Positions 57,632 to 64,000 of a stretch of 64,000 bases of DNA are shown piece by piece. The notes below the pieces were generated by a model. That model did not search any database and had not been told where the DNA came from. It was given only the letters and a program-made list of their open reading frames with translations. Position 1 is the stretch's first letter. Each line of letters begins with the position of its first letter. Position numbers and translations under genes: made by a program. Origin of the DNA: an uncultured Spirochaeta sp. (GTDB lineage: Bacteria > Spirochaetota > Spirochaetia > DSM-27196 > Alkalispirochaetaceae); NCBI GenBank assembly GCA_913030605.1, contig CAJWEZ010000003.1:52138-116137 (forward strand), read 5' to 3'.

Positions 57632-57663
57632 GCGATTTCTTCCCTGTGTTGAGGGTACTGGAA

Positions 57664-57822
57664 AGATGAACTCGTTGCCACTAGCCGCCTGGCCCCGCTC
57701 CGGTGGGGAGACGGGCCCGCTGTTGTGCGGGGCCGGGTGCTTTGGAGGCGGACGCCGCGGTCCGTGAGCTCGCCCCGGCCCGCACCCAAGGCGCTCCGTT
57801 GAACCGGATGGGTCGATCTTTT
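57664..57822. repeat. Intergenic repeat copy R6 (blocks C-D-E)
   Basis: gatgaactcgttgccactagccgcctggccccgctccggtggggagacgggccc...gctccgttgaaccggatgggtcgat. Confidence 0.85.
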
Positions 57823-57838
57823 CCTTGACATCGGTGTA

Positions 57839-57861
57839 GTTACCACATACCATTACCACAT
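57839..57861. promoter_or_regulatory. Operator-like direct repeat before vapB-like gene
   Basis: gTTACCACATaccaTTACCACATgg, two copies of TTACCACAT overlapping the start codon. Confidence 0.45.
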
Positions 57862-58135
57862 GGCAATTGCGAAGCAGCGGACGAGTTTCGCGCTGGACGG
57901 GGAGACGATTCGGTTGCTGCAGGCGCTGGCGAACCGGTGGCAGGTGTCGCAGGCGGAGGTTGTGCGTCGGGCGGTGCGCCTGGCGTCGGAGGCGGACCGG
58001 TCCGATGCCGAGGGGCTCATTGCGCGGCTGGACGATTACCGCGCCGCGGGTCGGCTGACGGCGGAGGAGGCGGAGGCGTATCTGGGCGCCGTCGCCGAGG
58101 GTCGCGCGTCGTGGGACCGGGGGCCGGGCTCGTGA
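57860..58135 (+). CDS. Ribbon-helix-helix antitoxin
   Basis: KQRTSFALDGETIRLLQALANRWQVSQAEVVRRAVRLASE. Confidence 0.85.
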   Translation: MAIAKQRTSFALDGETIRLLQALANRWQVSQAEVVRRAVRLASEADRSDAEGLIARLDDYRAAGRLTAEEAEAYLGAVAEGRASWDRGPGS

Positions 58136-58518
58136 TTCTCCTGGATACGAACGTGCTCATCCGTATGCTGGTCGCAGACACGGTGGCTGCAGACCGGGTC
58201 TCGGCGTGGATCGGCGACGGGACCGATCTGTGCACCTCCACGGTCTGCTGGTACGAGTTTCTCAGCGGGCCGGTGGATGAGGAGGGCGTGGCGCTGGTTT
58301 CGACGGCCCTTGCCGACCGGGTGATTCCCTTCACCGCCGATCAGGCGCAGGAGGCCGCCCGGCTGTGGAACGCCGCCGGCCGGATGCAACGGATGCGTAT
58401 CGATGCGATGGTGGCGGCGGCGGCGATCGTCTCCGGCGCGAGTCTGGCAACTGCGAACCGCGATGATTTCCTGCCCTTTGTGGACGCGGGACTGCGGCTG
58501 ATCGAGGAGTCGGTCTGA
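58132..58518 (+). CDS. PIN-domain toxin (VapC-like)
   Basis: GTG start; MILLDTNVLIRMLVADT...STVCWYEFLSGP...RMRIDAMVAAAAIVSGASLATANRDDFLPF acidic residues. Confidence 0.9.
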   Translation: MILLDTNVLIRMLVADTVAADRVSAWIGDGTDLCTSTVCWYEFLSGPVDEEGVALVSTALADRVIPFTADQAQEAARLWNAAGRMQRMRIDAMVAAAAIVSGASLATANRDDFLPFVDAGLRLIEESV

Positions 58519-58571
58519 CCGCGGGATGAGCGGGCCGGATGGCGCCGGTTGAGCCGCTGGTCGGGCGGTCG

Positions 58572-59060
58572 TCAGATGACCGAGATGCCCTTCATGCTCA
58601 CGTCCACGGCGAAGGGGCCGATGTCGGTGGTGAACGGCATGCCGATGATCGGGGCGTGGTTGGGCCAGTGAATGCGGTGGTTCTTGCCCTGCACCACGAT
58701 GGGCGGGGAGATGTCGAGGTCGATCCCGTCCTGGCTCAGCGGTCCGGTGGCGTTGCCGGCAATCACGTTGGTGAGTTCACCGACGAGCTCGTTGACCATG
58801 CGCTCCCGCGCCTTGGGGTCGTCGCGGTCGAGCTCGATGCCGCTGCGGTCGAGGAGTTTGGTCGCCAGGAGCGCCGGCAGGCGGATCACGACCACGCCGG
58901 TGTGGGTCCCGAGAAAGCTGATTACTCCGGAGACCTCCCAGCGATGGTGGCCGAATGCGTCGACGAGATGGGGTGTGCCGGGGCGCGCTTCCAGACGGAA
59001 GGTGTGCTTGAACACGTTGATTGTGGCGACCAGGAATGGATTGACGATTATCGCGCGCAT
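58572..59060 (-). CDS. CheX-like chemotaxis phosphatase domain protein
   Basis: MRAIIVNPFLVATINVFKHTFRLEARPGTPHLVD...ERMVNELVGELTNVIAGNA. Confidence 0.85.
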   Translation of the reverse strand: MRAIIVNPFLVATINVFKHTFRLEARPGTPHLVDAFGHHRWEVSGVISFLGTHTGVVVIRLPALLATKLLDRSGIELDRDDPKARERMVNELVGELTNVIAGNATGPLSQDGIDLDISPPIVVQGKNHRIHWPNHAPIIGMPFTTDIGPFAVDVSMKGISVI

Positions 59061-59194
59061 CTATGGTTCTCGTGTTGCGTCCGCGTCGGAGCCGAGGCGG
59101 CGCCGCGCCCTTCGATGATACGACCAATCGGTCGTGACCACAAGGAAATGTGCTCGCGCCGGCGGCCCGGGGCCGGACGGCAGTCTGCGGCGCC

Positions 59195-61162
59195 CTACCC
59201 CTCCGAAAGCATTGCCAGTACCGCCTCCACCGCCGCGGCCACGTCCTGCGAGTCGGTGTCGATCGTGAGATCCGGTGCCTCGGGGTCTTCGAACGGTTCG
59301 TGAACCCCGGTGAAACCGGCGATCTCCCCGGCGTCGGCCCTGGCATAGAGGCCCTTGGGATCGCGGCGCCGCGCTTCGGCGAGGCTTACCTGTACGTGGA
59401 TCTCGCGGAACCCTCCCTCGGGAAAGAGGGCGCGGACGAGCGCGCGATCCTCGCGGTAGGGGCTCACGAAGGTGCACAGGACGATGAGTCCGGCGTCGTG
59501 GAGGAGGCGCGCGACCTGCCCCACGCGGCGGATGTTCTCCCGGCGGTCGGCGCGGGAGAAGCCGAGGTCGGCACTCAGCCCGTGGCGCAGGTTGTCGCCG
59601 TCGAGGCGGGTGACCTGGCGGCCTGCGTCGAAGAGGCGCTTCTCCACCTCCCGGGCGATGGTGCTCTTGCCGGCGCCGGAGAGGCCGGTGAACCACAGAA
59701 CAACGGGTCGGTGGCCGTTGCGCGCGATCCGGTCCTCAAGGCCCACGAGGCCGGGGTCGCGGGTGATGTTGCGGGAGACCGGCTGCGCCGGGGTTCCTGA
59801 GCCGGACATAGCGTCGGCTGTATCGCTCGCCCCCGCCAGGCGGCGTTCGCGTTCGTCGCGCCGCAGTGCCTCCATCGTGCCCTGGCTGGCGTGACGGATC
59901 ATGCCGGCCCCCACGGTGCGAAAGTCGTGGGGGTCGATGATCACGAAGCCGCCGGTATCGCGATTGCGGTCGTAGGCGTCGAAGAAAAGCGGATTGGCGG
60001 TGGTGATCTTGACCCGCCCGATCTCGTTGAGGGCGAGGGAGGCGGCGTCGCTGCGGTGCAGCGTGTTCACGTCCAGCCGGTAGACGATCTCGTCGATGGT
60101 GGCGCGGGTCGTGCGCGTGGTGTGCTGCAGGATGTACTGCCGCCGGGTGTCCAGCTCGTGGCGGTCGTCCATCCACGCCAGGGTGGCGTCGAACTCGCTC
60201 TGCACCTCCGGGACGTTGCGTGAGCGCACGATCATGTCGCCGCGGCTGATGTCGATCTCGTCGTCGAGGGTGAGGACGACGCTCTGCCCCTCCCACGCTT
60301 CCTCCGGCGTGTCGTCGTGAATGTGGATCCCCCGGACACAGCTGGTGCGGCGGCTGGGGAGCACGGTGATCTCCTCGCCCACCCTGATCGTGCCGCTGGC
60401 GATGCGCCCGGCAAAGCCGCGGAAGTCCTGGTGCGGCCGTACCACGTACTGCACGGGAAAGCGGAAGTCCACCAGGTTGCGGTCGGCGGCGATCGTGACG
60501 TTCTCGAGTTCGTGCAGGAGCGTGGCGCCGTCGTACCACGGCATGTTGGTGCTGGGGTCCACGACGTTGTCGCCCATGAGTGCCGAGACGGGAATGAAGG
60601 TGAGGTCGTGGATGTTGAGCTTGCGGGCAAACTCGCGGTACTCGTGGATGATCTCCTCGTAGCGCGCCTGGGACCAGTCCATCAGGTCCATCTTGTTGAC
60701 ACAGACCACCACGTGGGGGATGCCCAGGAGGCTCGCGATGATCCCGTGGCGTCGGCTCTGCGTGAGCACGCCGTTGCGCGCGTCGATGAGGATGATCGCG
60801 AGGTCCGCGGTGGAGGCGCCGGTGACCATGTTGCGCGTGTACTGCTCGTGGCCGGGGGTGTCGGCGATGATGAACTTGCGCGTGGGGGTGGAGAAGTAGC
60901 GGTAGGCCACGTCGATCGTGATCCCCTGCTCGCGCTCGCTGCGGAGGCCGTCGGTGAGGAGCGCCAGGTTCACGTTCTCCTCGCCCCGGAGTTTGCTGGT
61001 GGTTTCCAGCTGCTCCATCTGGTCCTGGAAGATCTGCTTGGAGTCGAAGAGCAGGCGCCCGATGAGGGTACTCTTGCCGTCGTCGACTGAACCGGCGGTG
61101 GTGAAGCGCAGGAGGTCGCGTTCCCTGACGATCGTTGCGGGCTCGGCGTGCGTCGGTGCCAT
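59195..61162 (-). CDS. cysNC: Bifunctional sulfate adenylyltransferase large subunit / adenylylsulfate kinase (CysN-CysC)
   Basis: TTAGSVDDGKSTLIGRLLFDSKQIFQDQMEQLE...DTPGHEQYTRNMVTGASTADLAIILIDA; C-terminal VVLWFTGLSGAGKSTIAREVEKRLFDAGRQVTRLDGDNLRHGLSADLGFS. Confidence 0.97.
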   Translation of the reverse strand: MAPTHAEPATIVRERDLLRFTTAGSVDDGKSTLIGRLLFDSKQIFQDQMEQLETTSKLRGEENVNLALLTDGLRSEREQGITIDVAYRYFSTPTRKFIIADTPGHEQYTRNMVTGASTADLAIILIDARNGVLTQSRRHGIIASLLGIPHVVVCVNKMDLMDWSQARYEEIIHEYREFARKLNIHDLTFIPVSALMGDNVVDPSTNMPWYDGATLLHELENVTIAADRNLVDFRFPVQYVVRPHQDFRGFAGRIASGTIRVGEEITVLPSRRTSCVRGIHIHDDTPEEAWEGQSVVLTLDDEIDISRGDMIVRSRNVPEVQSEFDATLAWMDDRHELDTRRQYILQHTTRTTRATIDEIVYRLDVNTLHRSDAASLALNEIGRVKITTANPLFFDAYDRNRDTGGFVIIDPHDFRTVGAGMIRHASQGTMEALRRDERERRLAGASDTADAMSGSGTPAQPVSRNITRDPGLVGLEDRIARNGHRPVVLWFTGLSGAGKSTIAREVEKRLFDAGRQVTRLDGDNLRHGLSADLGFSRADRRENIRRVGQVARLLHDAGLIVLCTFVSPYREDRALVRALFPEGGFREIHVQVSLAEARRRDPKGLYARADAGEIAGFTGVHEPFEDPEAPDLTIDTDSQDVAAAVEAVLAMLSEG

Positions 61163-62142
61163 CAGAAATACCCCTGTTTCTTGCGGTCTTCCATCGCAGC
61201 TTCGCTGCGTTTGTCGTCGGCACGACCGCCGCGCTCGGTGACACGGGTGGCGGCCACTTCGTTTACGATATCCGAGAGTTCCGCGGCGGTGCTTTCGGTG
61301 GCACCGGTGCAGGTCATGTCACCGATCGTGCGAAAGCGCACCGGAATGCGCTCCGGCGTCTCGCCCGGGAGGAGGCGGTTGTGCGGGCCCAGGGCCAGGA
61401 TCACGCCGTCGCGACGGACGACCTCCCGCTCGTGGGTGTAGTAGAGCGACGGGATGGGGATCTTCTCGCGCTCGATGTACTGCCACACGTCGAGCTCGGT
61501 CCAGTTGGATATCGGGAACGCGCGCAGGTGCTCGCCGGGACGGTGGAGCCCGTTGAAGAGGTTCCACAGCTCGGGGCGCTGGTTCTTGGGGTCCCACTGG
61601 CCGAAGCGATCGCGAAAGCTGAAGAATCGCTCCTTGGCGCGCGCCTTTTCTTCGTCGCGGCGGGCACCGCCCATGGCGCAGTCAAAGGAGAACTCGCCGA
61701 TCGCGTCCAGCAGGGTGGTTGTCTGCAGCCCGTTGCGGCTGGGGTTGATGCCCTCTTCCTCCCGGACGCGGCCCGAGTCTATGGAGGCCTGCACCGTGCG
61801 GACGATGAGCGTGGCGGCGATTTCCTTCATCCACCAGTCGCGGTACTCGAGCGTTTCGTCGAAGTTGTGGCCCGTGTCGATGTGCATGAGCGGGAAGGGA
61901 ATCTTCCCCGGCGAGAACGCCTTGCGCGCCAGCCAGCTCATGACGATCGAGTCCTTGCCGCCGGAGAAAAGCATCACCGGTCGCTCGAACTGCGCCGCCA
62001 CCTCCCGCAGGACGTAGATCGCCTCGGATTCCAGCTGGTCGAGGGTGGAAAGATGGTAGTGGTCGGGGACGTGGGGAGCGTGCACGTCGTGGGGAGTGTG
62101 GGTGCCGCGCGGGGCCACCGATGGATCTGTGTTGTACGCCAT
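61162..62142 (-). CDS. cysD: Sulfate adenylyltransferase subunit 2
   Basis: STLDQLESEAIYVLREVAAQFERPVMLFSGGKDSIVMSWLARKAF...FPLMHIDTGHNFDETLEYRDWW. Confidence 0.97.
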   Translation of the reverse strand: MAYNTDPSVAPRGTHTPHDVHAPHVPDHYHLSTLDQLESEAIYVLREVAAQFERPVMLFSGGKDSIVMSWLARKAFSPGKIPFPLMHIDTGHNFDETLEYRDWWMKEIAATLIVRTVQASIDSGRVREEEGINPSRNGLQTTTLLDAIGEFSFDCAMGGARRDEEKARAKERFFSFRDRFGQWDPKNQRPELWNLFNGLHRPGEHLRAFPISNWTELDVWQYIEREKIPIPSLYYTHEREVVRRDGVILALGPHNRLLPGETPERIPVRFRTIGDMTCTGATESTAAELSDIVNEVAATRVTERGGRADDKRSEAAMEDRKKQGYF

Positions 62143-62189
62143 GGGCGCGTCTCCTTTTCAGTCGTGTGTGTCGGCGTTGCCTCGCACGC

Positions 62190-63158
62190 CTACCGCCGAC
62201 GTACCAGGAACCAGGGGTTGTGAAGGTCCGTTTTGTTGTAGCGCAGCGGGCCCGCGGTGCTGTCGGGACGCTCCGTGGTGCCGCCGGGGGCGCGGTCCCA
62301 GACCAGCACCTGACAGCCGGCTGCGCGGGCGATCGCGTCACCGGCGGCGGTGTCCCACTCCATCGTGGGGCCGAAGCGGGGGTACTCGTCGGCGCTGCCC
62401 TCGGCGACCCGGCAGATCTTGAGCGAACTCCCGGCGGTAGCCACCTCGAGCGTCGGGTGTTCCACCCGGCGCGCCTCGATGTAGGCTGTCGTGGCCGGAC
62501 TCAGGTGCGACCGGCTGGCGACGATCGTGTAGGGCCGGTCGGCGAACTCCGCCACCGACGGCAGCGGCGTGCCGTGTTTTTCGATCTCGCGGAACGTGGG
62601 GCCGCCGACGGCCCCACGCTCGCCCTCGCCGCCGCCCGCGCGATACGACCACGCGCCGCGGCCGGTCACGCCGACGTAGAGCCGCCCGGTGGCGGGGGCG
62701 AGAACCACACCGGCGATGGGGATAGCAGGGAGCGCGCCGGGAGCTCGGGCGGCGTCGGGAGTGCCGGGGGCGTCGCCGGACGGCGGCTCCCCCTCCGTCC
62801 GGGCCATGAGCGCGATGTTCACCGTGAACTCGTCGTTTCGGCTGACGAACTCCTTCGTTCCGTCCAGCGGGTCCACCAGCCAGTACCGGCCCCACGACTG
62901 CCGCACGGCCACCGCAACATCGGCGCCCTCCTCGCTCAGGATCGGGATCTCGGGGGTCCGCGCCGAAAGCGTCGCGTGGATTGCGGCGTGGGCGCGGGTA
63001 TCGGCCTCGGTCAGCGGGGACCGATCGGCCTTCTCGGCGACGGAGAAGTCGCGCGCGTAGACCTCCATGATGGCGGTGCCGGCGCGAACCGCAGCGTCGA
63101 TCGCCGCATCCAGTTCCGCGGCCCGGGGCGCCGCGCGCTGCGCGCTCGAATCAGCCAT
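62190..63158 (-). CDS. cysQ: 3'(2'),5'-bisphosphate nucleotidase
   Basis: ADRSPLTEADTRAHAAIHATL...ILSEEG...WLVDPLDGTKEFVSRNDEFTVNIALM...GSSLKICRVAEGSADEYPRFGPTMEWDTAAGDAI; start at ATG 63158. Confidence 0.93.
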   Translation of the reverse strand: MADSSAQRAAPRAAELDAAIDAAVRAGTAIMEVYARDFSVAEKADRSPLTEADTRAHAAIHATLSARTPEIPILSEEGADVAVAVRQSWGRYWLVDPLDGTKEFVSRNDEFTVNIALMARTEGEPPSGDAPGTPDAARAPGALPAIPIAGVVLAPATGRLYVGVTGRGAWSYRAGGGEGERGAVGGPTFREIEKHGTPLPSVAEFADRPYTIVASRSHLSPATTAYIEARRVEHPTLEVATAGSSLKICRVAEGSADEYPRFGPTMEWDTAAGDAIARAAGCQVLVWDRAPGGTTERPDSTAGPLRYNKTDLHNPWFLVRRR

Positions 63159-63990
63159 GCGACCCACGGGTGGAGGCGGCGGGAAACGAGAAGCGCGGGA
63201 GCCGTCCACGCCGGGCGGTGCCGGGCCCGCCGGCGTCACCGGGGCCGTCTGCCCCGCCGGCGCCGTCCACCCCACCAAAGCCCGCCGTGTGAATACCGCA
63301 CTCCTGCTTGCGACCACCGAAACGCGAGGCGCGCGGGTCGGTCTCGCCGGGGGCGACGGGGCGGCTGAGCTGCGCGTCGCCGACGGTGAGGTAGCCCTGT
63401 TCGGCGAGCGGGTGCCGCGGCAGGTCGTGCTTGCGGAAGTAACGCTCCACGTCGTCGTCGCTCCAGTCGAGAATGGGGTGGATCTTGCACATGCGCCCCT
63501 GTCGCTGCACGCGCGGAAGGCCCGCGCGGTGCTCTGTCTGCGCGCGACGCACCCCGGCGAGCCACGCCGTAGCGCGAAGATCCCGCAGGGCGCGGTCCAG
63601 CGGTTCGACCTTTCGCAGGTGGTGGTAGCGGTCCAGCGCCTGCGGATCCTCCTCCTCCCACAGCCGGCCGTGGAGCGCCTCCATGCGCGCGGGCGACACC
63701 GTGGACTGGTACACATGCAGGTTGAGGTTGAACTCCCGGGCGAGACGGTCGGCGTAGCGGTACGTCTCCGGAGGCAGGTAGCCCGTGTCGATCCAGACCA
63801 CCGGCGTTGCCGGCGCGATCCGCGAGACCATGTGGAGCAGGACCGCCGACTGGATCCCGAAGCTCGTGGTCACTACCACCCGCGAGCCGAAGCGCGACAC
63901 GGCGGCGTGAATCACCGCCTGCGCCGGACTGTCGGCGTACCGTCGCGCGAATCTCCGCGTCGACATCGTGCACATCCGAAGCCACGTCAT
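63151..63990 (-). CDS. cysH: Phosphoadenylyl/adenylyl-sulfate reductase
   Basis: VVVTTSFGIQSAVLLHMVSRIAPATPVVWIDTGYLPPETYRYAD...KIHPILDWSDDDVERYFRKHDLPRHPL...ECGIHT; start close to window edge, may extend. Confidence 0.9.
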   Translation of the reverse strand: MTWLRMCTMSTRRFARRYADSPAQAVIHAAVSRFGSRVVVTTSFGIQSAVLLHMVSRIAPATPVVWIDTGYLPPETYRYADRLAREFNLNLHVYQSTVSPARMEALHGRLWEEEDPQALDRYHHLRKVEPLDRALRDLRATAWLAGVRRAQTEHRAGLPRVQRQGRMCKIHPILDWSDDDVERYFRKHDLPRHPLAEQGYLTVGDAQLSRPVAPGETDPRASRFGGRKQECGIHTAGFGGVDGAGGADGPGDAGGPGTARRGRLPRFSFPAASTRGSHG

Positions 63991-64000
63991 GCCTCCGGTG

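Noticed and set aside
48868-57822. Small ORFs translated from the repeat copies (e.g. ...GVPRRVNNVLQATRG...)
   Set aside because: The peptide similarity follows from nucleotide repeat similarity; frames differ between copies and there is no consistent start or RBS.
46634-57822. Firm annotation of the repeats as integron attC sites
   Set aside because: Core boxes fit only partly, no integrase is in the window, and conservation extends past the expected recombination point; kept as a hypothesis only.
59736-61244. 502-aa - strand ORF in another frame of cysN
   Set aside because: Same strand, shifted frame of the unambiguous CysNC; Arg/Pro/His-rich artefact.
1-64000. tRNA or rRNA genes
   Set aside because: None recognised by eye; a tRNAscan-SE or Infernal run would be needed to exclude them.

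Overview
High-GC bacterial chromosome window, probably from a Spirochaetota member. That assignment is inferred from gene content (PnrA-type BMP nucleoside lipoprotein operon, HU-like/DUF4469-type protein) and was not tested. From left to right it contains: an exopolysaccharide start cluster (0-5.6 kb); an SAH/MTA-deaminase-like amidohydrolase; a GldA/GldF/GldG/DUF4340 ABC system; a sugar ABC transporter; AHCY, PNP and a BMP-type nucleoside ABC transporter; a cupredoxin; a lipoprotein gene broken by an in-frame amber codon; and a large surface-polysaccharide locus (24-42 kb). The middle of that locus is visibly AT-richer. It carries glycosyltransferases, polymerase and flippase genes, a decayed transposase, and a near-complete CDP-3,6-dideoxyhexose pathway (RfbF/G/H, an FNR-type reductase, RfbJ/S-like and RfbE-like enzymes). 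After it come an HU-like DNA-binding protein with an unusual upstream repeat/palindrome region, a solo HEPN protein, and two lipoproteins. The accessory region at 46.6-58.5 kb holds a translationally coupled three-gene operon (HEPN-like small protein, KGGVGR-variant ParA-like ATPase, P-loop ATPase), a TPP riboswitch with a thiamine-precursor ABC transporter, and three toxin-antitoxin modules (MazEF, MntA/HepT, VapBC). The TA modules are separated by near-identical intergenic repeats, giving a cassette-like layout. The right end is a sulfate-activation cluster (CysNC, CysD, CysQ, CysH). All calls come from reading the sequence and the translated ORFs. No database search was run.
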